NCBI GenBank assembly: GCA_946803715.1
Contig: CAMPET010000003.1
Location: forward strand, 981,520-997,972
Direction: 5' to 3'
Origin: Beroe ovata
Lineage: Eukaryota; Ctenophora; Nuda; Beroida; Beroidae
DNA: 16,453 nt
The translations under genes were made by a program, and so were the position numbers. The notes under the pieces were generated by a model. It was given only the letters and a program-made list of their open reading frames with translations, made no database searches and was not told the origin of the DNA. Positions 9,001 to 16,453 of this stretch are shown here, in pieces (positions within the stretch are counted from its first letter, which is position 1; every line of letters begins with the position of its first letter).

Positions 9001-12000
9001 CCGGTCACACTCCTCTGAGATGGGTTTCAGACTGCTTACAATCCATATTCCGGCAGGTGGGTTGTCTGATTGAGAACATGTGTGTCGATGAAACATTGTC
9101 TACTAACAGTTTGGTATGGTTACTGAGCAATAAGACGGTAAACAAGACTGTCTACACTCTTCTCGCGGAAATGACCCGAAAGAATTTCATACTCTTCCAT
9201 GAAGGTTCGTTTCCCAATGTTTTGGCACAAAAACCTAGAATGATTGTACGAAATTGTAGCATAGCACATTCGTTATTTACGTCTGATGCACCCTAACCAC
9301 TGATGAACCAATCCTCCTATCTTCAGATGTACTGTGGGAGGTATGTGTACACGGACTTTCCTCTCCTCCTGACATCCAGCTCCCTGCTTCCCACCTGCTA
9401 TCCCACCTGCTGACCCACATATCGGGGGAATCCCCCTCCACCCAACACAAATTTCACCGGTCGCTCCACCGTCCCATATTCTTTGTCATTTGCTCCCTGA
9501 CCCACCTAGCTGAGCTTAGAGAGCTCGTGTTTGCCCACCTGAGTGACAACACCCACCTCATGACCGAGGTGGAGAGTTTGAGAGTGTGGGTGGGAATGCT
9601 GTTTAGTAGGAGTCCTGAAGTCAGGAAGTGGCCCGTTCATGAGATGGCAAAGTGGGCTGCATCCCAGGGAGTGGTAAGCAAAAGTGATTGCTGAGTTTTA
9701 TAGATTTGTTTAACTGTGAAATGATCGTGTTCGGGGTAGGTATGTCAAATCTGAATAGGCTTCAAACTCAAAACACAGGGAGTGAAGTTGAGTGAGTCCA
9801 GTCTGATTGTTCCGGAGAGTGTGAAGACAGTACTGTCAGTTTCCATGACAACAGGAACTCTGGATATTGAGTCTATAGAGAAGCTGAAAGTGATATCTTT
9901 CAACACAGCACTCTCCCTAGATCTCAGAGTATCAGCCATGCAACAGGTGGGATGTCGGTTTCACTGTATTGACTGATCACTCATTGCAACATTGACTCTT
10001 CGTGCTCATCAGTATAATTGATAACCGATTGTCCATTATTCAGCTAGCTGTGCTGTTATCAGACGCGTCGGTGCACGGTAGTTTCATAACTCTACCTCCA
10101 ACTCTGGTTGCTATGCTCTGTGGTGAGTCTTGAATTGAAACCAGACTTGTAAGTCCATTTGCAGTGTTAGATCCCGGCATGGACTCCATCCACTCATCTT
10201 TCCATCCTCTCTCTCATGCACTCTCTGCTCAGATATGGATGTACGGAGTGATCTCGTTTTGCCGACACTGAGGTGTTTACGTCACCTCATCCATCATAAC
10301 CCACCTACCAGAGAAGCGTTGGCTGTCGACACCGAGCTCTACGCTTCTCTCCTCAGGATTATCGGTTAGTTCTATCAGAATGACGTCATCAAGCATAGAC
10401 ATTCCAATAGGACTTCGACAAATCTTCAGTTATCGGTCGGTGACGTTTGACGTTTGTTCCACCCCCAGGTTCAAGAGAGCACATTGAGGCTGGATATGAA
10501 GTTAATCTGGAAGTGAAGGCTGAAGTTGGGACTATTCTGATCTTGCTCATCACACACGATTTCTCATCTCCTAAATTCTGGTGAGAACTTTGATCTGATG
10601 ATTGATCTACTCTCCACATAGTTGTGCTCGCCCAAAAATGACACCGACTCTTGTAGGAGTACGCGAAGTTATTACGATCTGTACAACATCCTGCTGCCCG
10701 ATTGTGTCCCACTGTCTCTCCACTTGCCGTCCCACCTGACCACCATGAGCCCGTCACGGCCACTTCCCCCTCCTGTCATACCAGGAGTGTGGTTACCATG
10801 GTTACAGACACACTACCATGTGATGCGGGGTGGCGGAGTGGAGAGGTTCCTACATGCGGACAAGGAATGTGATATCCCTACAGTCGAGAATGTCAGACAG
10901 TGCTTGAAAGTGGGTCCTTCAAACTTTTGTCAAGAATTTGATCTTGTGCAAAGATATTTTGACACTATTTGCTTCTCATACCGCACTAATCTGATATCAG
11001 TTTGCACAAGTCCACAAGTCCAAAAAAAGTAGATATGCTTCCTCAAACAGACACTATTTTACAGGTATCACACATGCACCACCTCATATCAGACTGCAGT
11101 ATGTCTTATCTAGAGATCTGTCACTCTCTCTCACTCTTGTCACATGACGCCTGTCTGTCTGGAGTCGTACAGAAAGAGATCAGCAGGAGAGCCAATGATA
11201 CGCCCGCCATCCTGCCTCTTCTAAAACACCTCTACACCTCACTCCCTCCAAATATCATTGGATACATGATGAGGTAATTACTGAGTAAATTTCACCGGTG
11301 GATAGACAATGGCGGCTAGAATTATCCTAACAAGTTTGATAACGGATTTACATATCAATTTCGAGCACATTTCGTCCCATCACTTATGCCTATGACTACT
11401 TTCTTCCCTCAGTCGATTGGAAGAGACAACAGATTCCCCCGAAGCCATTGTCACATCTCTACAAATCCTGGACCTGTATTCGTCACACAGAATCCTGCAG
11501 GAACAATGTGGATCTCGTCTATTTGGGTCCTTCCTCCGCCTTTTCAAAACAACCTCAGACAAGATATCGTTCTCCCAGCAGCTTGCCCGATGTCTTGCAA
11601 TAGCTTCAGAACGGTAACTTCAGGGGTTGGAGCCCCAGTTCCTGTCAATCATTTTATGTCGACACTTAACAGGCATTCTATGTTAAGAGTCATGGGCAGT
11701 CACTTCAAGGTGGATAACCCGAGTTTTCCCACTTCTAGCTTAGAGTTGAGCGACTCCGAGAGGCGTGGTGTAGTGGACACGATAACTAAGCAGATAGACA
11801 CGTTATCCAGTGGCCGTGGTGACGCTGATTCGTATATGGGAGCTCATATACTCCGTTATCTCTTCTGGTGAGTGAATCCTCATGTTGTCTGCTCATCGAA
11901 AACATGTTCAGGTCTTCCCATGAATAACTTCATCTCATGGTTTCAGCTGTCTGTCGAATGTTGTAACTACTGGCAGCACCAATATCAAGATACGTTGGAT

Positions 12001-14156
12001 TATACCGTGGATAACAGATAAAGATCCAGTTGTGAGTACCAACTTTCGCCAGAATAACAATCCGTATCCCCGTCTGAAACATGATCATTTGAAGTACCTC
12101 ACATCCCCATCCCTCTCAGATACGCAGCACAGCGTTCTCCCTCCTGTTCCAGTGCCCCGACTCCCCCCTGACCACTGAATCGGCAGTGGTGCTAGCCGTG
12201 AGTGCGTTTGCCGACAGCACTGAGATCTACACTGTCCGTCACCAGGCACTCTCGTTCATTGATCGAGTGGTGGCCATGGTGTCAAGCACTGCATCCACTA
12301 TGGTGTCAAGCACTACCACTATAACAGTGGATGAGAATGAGCAGACACTTGCTCTATGCATGCTGGCACTCAAGCGCATGGCACTGTACGACAGTTGTAT
12401 CTCGTTCACAAGGGAACTGACTCACCTCGTCATGTACAGTCGTGACGAGGATCCATTCTCTTCCCAGATGATAAACACTCGATACGGGGAGTACACAGAG
12501 GACGATAATTTGTGGAATTCAAACTATGGTGGCTTGTTTTACATCCTGGAGGGGGTGTTACAGCTGAATGTTACACTCGGGAAGTGTAATGTCGTGGTGA
12601 AGGGACGGAGTCACGCCGAACTTCTCCTCTCTCTACGTCCCATATTCACAGCGGAAATGCTCCAATCAGTCATTGACTGTGATGTGTCCTCATTGGGGGT
12701 GTTCACGTATTGCTTCTGTAAAGTACTCGTACTTTCTGATTCGACTGTTTGTGACACTGATTTCCTCTTGAATATACTAAAAGTCGTTGAAGTTGAATGT
12801 GAGGCTGAACATGTGATGGAATTGAAGGCACAGTGTCTTGTATTCATCAAGAAGTTGGCGCAGCAGTGCGAACTGAGCGAGTTTTGGGGTAAAATCCTGC
12901 CCCTGACATCCAAATTCCTGGTCCTGTCCTCTCTTCAACTTATCTCTCTGCAGATCATCAGTGTGGCTTTGTCACACAAGAACAGGGAAGTATTCTCAGC
13001 TGCATTACAAAACAACGTTGAACTCTCCCGAAATCTGAGTTCAGTTATTTTTGAGATATTCTCCAACTTCAAGATCACATCTCTGGGCGATCACGATATG
13101 GTAGTGTTCAGCGTGACAGGAATGCTGTGTAAACAAGTTCCATGTTGTCGGGATTTGGCTGTGAGCCAGGGAATTCTGGAGATATGTTACGAGTACTTGC
13201 TCCTCCTTAGCCAACATATGGGAGTGCTAGCTGTAGCTGCCGGCAAGGAGAATGTGAGTGAGGTGAGGAATGTGAGGAATGTGAGGAAGAAAGGAAGTAC
13301 AGCTGAAGTGGAGGATCGGCGGTTGTTGAAGAGTTTGAGCTGTGTGATCTACTGTCTGTGTTGCTGTGTTGATGAGAGTAAAACGGCAGCTGTCAGGTTA
13401 TCAGATCTAGATATCATCTGCACAGTGCATCATATGTGGTCGTATTTCAACCACAATATTGTGGTTGTAAACTATGTGGTCAAACTGCTCAGTCTCCTGC
13501 TTCACAACCACCCTCCATCGATCAAAGTTTTGCTGTCGAACAAGGCTCTCTTTGGACATATATTGGACGGAGCACTGAATAGTGTGAGGTTCTCCAAACA
13601 TCCCTTCACCCCTCTTCGGGATGTATTCTTTGAGCTTCTCTGTGTGGTGTCAAGCTGTAATGAAGCGGTGTCGCAAATATGGAAGAGTGGATTCATGTCT
13701 TCATTCCCAAAGTATCAAAAACAGAAATGTGATCCTGAGAAACTGCTGCCCTGGTTGAAGCTCCTGCTCCACGGTACATACACGACATTTGGACAGAAGA
13801 TGGTACTGACCGTCCCTCAGCTACTGGACATAGTTTTGGAGTGTGGACACAAATACCACACGCTACTACTGATCAGGAATGTGGTGTTCAATGTCAAGTG
13901 TCATCCCAAGCTCCTAAATCATGGCACCGTCCTAGACTTTGTGTTATCGTCAGTGGTCTTTGAGAAGCCGAGACAAGCTCTTGTGGCACTGCAGGTCATG
14001 CTGTATTTTATCAAGTTCTCCACTAAAGCAAAAGTTATATTGAGGGATAAGGGAGCTGAACAAACCTTGGGAAAGTTGGAGTTGAAACTCCGGAACAGTC
14101 CTAGTGATGAGCTTTTGGCGGTTTTGGAACCGCTTTTGGATGCTTACTCGTTGTAA
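4727..14156 (+). CDS. RTTN: Rotatin (RTTN) homologue, 21 exons, whole gene
   Basis: Joining 21 proposed exons gives 5,601 nt, about 1,866 aa plus stop, with every exon phase matching its neighbour. Human rotatin is about 2,226 aa. Evidence for identity: the N-terminus aligns residue by residue with the rotatin N-terminal domain as I remember it (see the 4727-6014 entry), and later segments such as SIPKFLFVVLKCILPVY and GLLGEAV fall in the same order as the vertebrate protein. The rest is leucine-rich helical repeat (armadillo/HEAT-like), as expected for the family. Rotatin acts at centrioles and basal bodies, is needed for centriole assembly or elongation and for cilia, and underlies left-right patterning in vertebrates. 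The Drosophila relative is Ana3. Intron 5 is far larger than the others because it carries a gene on the opposite strand. Exon coordinates are given in the three sub-entries. Confidence 0.93.
4958..5065 (+). repeat. Duplicated 3' splice region of RTTN intron 1
   Basis: A segment of about 46-47 bp (copies beginning near 4958 and 5020, offset 62 bp) contains the polypyrimidine run, the AG and the first exon bases GTTCTGATTAT twice, with two or three mismatches. The upstream AG ends at 4992 and the downstream AG at 5054. Only the downstream acceptor continues the rotatin frame. Splicing at the first would shift the frame and meet a TGA after 22 codons. Confidence 0.9.
6094..7357 (-). CDS. BTB/BACK-domain protein nested in RTTN intron 5
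   Basis: Proposed exons on the minus strand are 7357-7331 (MESTESPTK, donor GTAAGT) and 7260-6094, joined over a 70 bp phase-0 intron: 397 aa. A single-exon alternative starts at ATG 7290 (398 aa, different first ten residues). After a Ser/Thr/Asn/Pro-rich linker (about residues 40-100) come a BTB/POZ fold (about 127-221; LAASSPF then YSGRLSL...LLHYLTFATLFEFQWIFDCCLLY) and a BACK-like helical region (about 222-360). There are no Kelch repeats; the tail is short and basic. The usual His-Lys before the LAA-S motif is replaced (VSVSGIVLAASSPF), so the BTB is divergent. Such proteins commonly dimerise and act as cullin-3 adaptors; whether this one does is unknown. The gene lies wholly within the host intron, its stop 79 bp from RTTN exon 5, so its 3' UTR could run antisense to that exon. 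Confidence 0.85.
7890..12031 (+). other. RTTN: RTTN exons 6-20: central helical-repeat region
   Basis: Exons 7890-8062, 8224-8370, 8471-8558, 8670-8925, 8973-9204, 9327-9673, 9779-9946, 10044-10122, 10233-10364, 10469-10580, 10657-10909, 11065-11273, 11413-11613, 11673-11867 and 11947-12031. Several lack an internal ATG but are continuous in frame: exon 11 encodes VLWEVCVHG through WAASQGV, exon 14 encodes LRCLRHLIHHNP, and exon 16 begins STRSYYDLYNILLPD. Introns in this stretch are 47-155 bp. The least certain joint is intron 9 (8926-8972, 47 bp). An alternative donor near 9001 with the acceptor at 9056 would keep VVRLTISAHIVGLLCS instead of YSGEELVPNSGHTPLRW. Exon 9 carries a Thr-rich, Gly-rich low-complexity loop. 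Leucine-rich helices predominate elsewhere. Confidence 0.8.
12120..14156 (+). other. RTTN: RTTN exon 21: 2,037-nt terminal coding exon
   Basis: A single open exon of 678 codons plus TAA after the acceptor CCCTCTCAG (12111-12119). It starts IRSTAFSLLFQCPDS and ends LLAVLEPLLDAYSL. It is all-helical with repeated Leu-rich pairs, consistent with the C-terminal armadillo-like part of rotatin. It includes two local in-frame duplications: ATGGTGTCAAGCACT at 12276 and 12300 (MVSST...MVSST), and a 9 bp GTGAGGAAT repeat around 13262-13288 (VRNVRNVRKK). This one exon holds over a third of the protein, whereas the other twenty exons are 79-347 nt. Confidence 0.88.
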
Positions 14157-15483
14157 ATAGTCACAATTCACATGCCAGACACTGAGAAATGATTTTATGT
14201 CTACTTTTAACTTTTTAAAGCGTTTTTTGCAATTTTCATAAAGGACATTATATATCTTTCTTCACACCAGAATATGGGTCACATGAAATTCGTGACCTCT
14301 TCTCATTTCATATTCATAAGTGTAAATATTTATGTTTTCATAGTGTAAATGTAACCAGCTGTCATATAATAAAGGTACATCTTATTTATTCGAGACAAAA
14401 ACGTTTTGACGACTGTGCGAAAGATTCCTTGCAACTTGTCGACACCATTTGCGATTGAATCTGCTGACGCCAGTTGGTCAGAAAAGGAATGAATGAGAAT
14501 GACAAATGAACTCCATTACCAAACTACTGCACTTTGCAAATCTGTGGGAAATGTTGCCGTAGGAATTTTGACCTGGGTCGCACTTTTTTGCGGGAAAGTT
14601 TGAAATACTTGGTTTGCGTAACGCGCTATCAAAAAAGTATGGAAAACTAAACTAATTCTCACACTCTGTGTCGAACGCGCGCGCCGCGCACAGAACTGAC
14701 GGCCAAACCAGTACTATACCATGTACCAGCAAAAAACCGTTGAAAACACCACGGTAAATCCGTTTTGTGTCATTTTCTTTGATTAGCGCACCCTTAATTG
14801 CAGGATATTGTCAAAAACGCCAGGTGCAAGGAATCCCACAAAATGGGTTTTCGAATGGATTTACACGGGAAAATGGAAAAGAGAGCCGAGAGGTTGGATT
14901 TCATTGGACAAAAAACGGTGGGCCACACTATATCACTCCAACCCCGAAGAGCTCAGAGCGATACACAATATTCCATACATGAATGATTGTGTTCCCGCGC
15001 TGCGTGACCCAAATACTCCGCGCGCGCTGCGCGTCTCCTTCTACGACTTTTCAGTTCACTGAGTAGAATAGGGGCGCGCAACGTGTGCACAAATGATTGT
15101 TCATTGTTCAATGAACTAGCACCTGCACCAAAAGACATTGACAGGATGTTCAAAACAAACGCCCGCCTACAGCCTAGGTCTCAAGGCAAGTGTACCCAGC
15201 TCAGCTAAAACACCAAAGCCCAAATGCCAAACATCAGTATCCACACATTACTACAACTCCTTCGGAGTTAAAGCTGCCGCCTCTGCAATTTTATTTGTTG
15301 CCAAAGACAGTGAATGAGAAAGACACCCTGCGGCTTGGCAACAATCGAGGAAAGTCTCGGAGCATTCCTAGGCAGTTCCCCCGACACGCCCTCTAGAACG
15401 TTGTGAATACACTGCTGTTCAGTGGAGTCTTCAGAGGAGCTCAGCTTAATAAAAGTTGTCAACGTCGTCCAGATGTGCAATCC
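14157..15483. other. RTTN 3' UTR and downstream non-coding DNA
   Basis: The first 200 bases or so are AT-rich and serve as the likely RTTN 3' UTR. Beyond the poly(A) signal there is no supported gene. Three overlapping short frames at 14767-15062 run in parallel frames of the same strand with no splice or homology support. CGCG-rich palindromes occur at about 14676-14695 and 15018-15034. Confidence 0.6.
14368..14373 (+). other. Poly(A) signal for RTTN
   Basis: AATAAA 212 bp after the RTTN stop codon, followed by a T-rich stretch (TCTTATTTATTC). This is the first canonical signal downstream of the gene. Confidence 0.7.
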
Positions 15484-15582
15484 TTGTAGGATTTTACCCT
15501 ACCGTCGGTGCGCGCGATTTTCAATCTTGCCAGGGATAAAATCCCGCCAGCAAGGGTAGGGTGAAATCCTACAATGCAATCC
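15476..15582. mobile_element. MITE-like element, copy 2, with 8-bp target-site duplication
   Basis: The element is 15484-15574 (91 bp), with the same 20 bp inverted ends as copy 1 and an identical 43 bp left arm. It is flanked directly by TGCAATCC at 15476-15483 and again at 15575-15582, a perfect 8 bp target-site duplication. An 8 bp duplication with short inverted repeats is typical of hAT-type (and some other) cut-and-paste DNA transposons. With no coding content it would be non-autonomous. The superfamily call is inference from duplication length. Confidence 0.92.
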
Positions 15583-15647
15583 CGGCTTAACACTTAAGAA
15601 GATCGATTGTATCAAAGATAGGAAAAACGCCAAAGCAGTATATATCA

Positions 15648-15720
15648 CTTGACAGAGCCATTTAAATAGTGACAGATAAATGGTGACAGAGCCATATAAA
15701 TGGTGACAGAGCCATATAAA
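15648..15720 (+). repeat. 20-bp tandem repeat
   Basis: Two perfect copies of TGGTGACAGAGCCATATAAA (15681-15700 and 15701-15720), preceded by two degenerate copies, one of them shortened. Each unit contains a TATAAA string. Confidence 0.9.
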
Positions 15721-15922
15721 TAATGAAGGACAAAAGCAAATTAGCAATTAGGGTTATTGAGATCATTTCTTGCGCGCGTTATGCGCGTCTTAATTACATT
15801 AAGCAAAATACTCACAACGATACATTTTGCAATAGTAAAATAGCCGAAATTTCACTCTCAGAAGACCTGCTTGGTGTGCGCGCAAGCAGAGAGACCGCAC
15901 CCACGGACATACTGGAAGTAAG

Positions 15923-16177
15923 ATGGACATAGTGGAACATTTACCCTCACACCCATTATCGTTCAAATGCATAATGAGGATGAACTTACGGATCTATTTG
16001 TGGCTGACCATTATCTATCTATTTTATCTATCTCAGGACACAGACTGTGCGTGTTTGAATTCTTGCACGGAAAATGGTATAATGACACCAAATGAAATGG
16101 GGAATACGGTAAACTTGGTGCATCAATCTAGGAGCATAGGCGTGGGAATTCTATTGTCTGTTAATTGGCAGCTCTAA
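15923..16177 (+). CDS. Possible first exon of a secreted-protein gene
   Basis: An 84-codon frame whose internal ATGs (near 15975-15983) would begin MRMNLRIYLWLTIIYLFYLSQ, a short basic start followed by a hydrophobic core typical of a signal peptide. Next come Asp/Thr and closely spaced cysteines (CACLNSC). A donor could lie at GAAAATG|GTATAA or ATACG|GTAAAC. No family is recognised, and the rest of any gene would lie beyond the window. The TATCTATCTATTTTATCTATCTCAG stretch also looks like a splice acceptor, so the hydrophobic core may instead be intronic pyrimidine tract. Confidence 0.22.
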   Translation: MDIVEHLPSHPLSFKCIMRMNLRIYLWLTIIYLFYLSQDTDCACLNSCTENGIMTPNEMGNTVNLVHQSRSIGVGILLSVNWQL

Positions 16178-16430
16178 CTTTACTGCAACATATCCATTCA
16201 AGTGTACACGTCTTGTACAACGCGCACGTCACGTCATTGTTCGACTATATGATGATGTTTGGTGCTTGTATCTGAAGCTAGCTGTTAATTATTGACACAC
16301 CTCATGAAGAGTTATCACGGGGCTATATGTTTGTAGAGACTACTTATTGATACTGTTTAATTGGAAACAAGTGTGGTGACTATTGGAGCCTATTTAATAT
16401 TTTTAGTGTTACCTGGTTTGTTAAACACAT
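16178..16430. other. Right-end non-coding DNA
   Basis: AT-rich sequence with no gene, repeat or signal that I can support before the terminal microsatellite. Confidence 0.5.
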
Positions 16431-16453
16431 ACACACACACACACACACACACA
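16431..16453. repeat. (CA)n microsatellite at window end
   Basis: A pure AC/CA run to the last base, the complement class of the (GT)n run at the left edge. Confidence 0.95.

Noticed and set aside
10622-10656. RTTN exon 16 starting at the acceptor ending 10621
   Set aside because: That start gives the wrong phase from exon 15 and meets a stop. The acceptor CTTGTAG ending 10656 restores Trp-Ser-Thr-Arg in frame.
14767-15062. Three overlapping plus-strand frames downstream of RTTN
   Set aside because: All three frames are open over the same DNA, showing chance absence of stops. No splice sites or motifs.
15499-15747. 82-codon minus-strand frame with repeated hydrophobic segments
   Set aside because: The apparent repeats in the protein come from the 20 bp tandem DNA repeat, and the frame runs into the MITE.

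Overview
This window is nuclear DNA from a eukaryote, most probably an invertebrate metazoan with a compact genome. The evidence is GT-AG introns, mostly 47 to about 155 bp, interrupting two genes whose products I recognise as animal proteins: ABITRAM (FAM206A/Simiate) and rotatin (RTTN). I cannot name the phylum from the sequence. Microsatellites at both ends, (GT)n at the start and (CA)n at the end, suggest the window may be a whole contig that broke at simple repeats.

Layout. 1-575: simple repeat and AT-rich DNA with no gene seen. 645-2231 (+): a single-exon-looking CDS of 528 aa, rich in predicted beta strand, that I do not recognise. 2472-3862 (+): a four-exon ABITRAM gene (199 aa) starting only 240 bp after that stop. 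3863-4726: intergenic, with a 115 bp MITE-like element and a TATA-like box just before the next gene. 4727-14156 (+): a 21-exon rotatin gene whose exon phases all join without a break (about 1,866 aa). 6094-7357 (-): a BTB/BACK-domain protein gene nested antisense inside rotatin intron 5. 14157-16453: downstream DNA with a poly(A) signal, a second copy of the MITE with a perfect 8 bp target-site duplication, a 20 bp tandem repeat, CGCG-rich palindromes, and a possible first exon of a secreted protein near the edge.

Biology. Rotatin is a large armadillo-repeat-like protein of centrioles and ciliary basal bodies. ABITRAM is a small actin-binding and nuclear protein. The nested protein has the fold order of a BTB-BACK adaptor but no Kelch repeats. 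These genes are not known to share a pathway, so their proximity probably reflects genome compactness. I found no bacterial, viral, CRISPR, rRNA or tRNA features.

The exon models were built by hand from splice consensus, reading-frame continuity and remembered family similarity. Boundaries are proposals; the least certain are rotatin intron 9, the 5' end of the first gene, and the 5' exon of the nested BTB gene.
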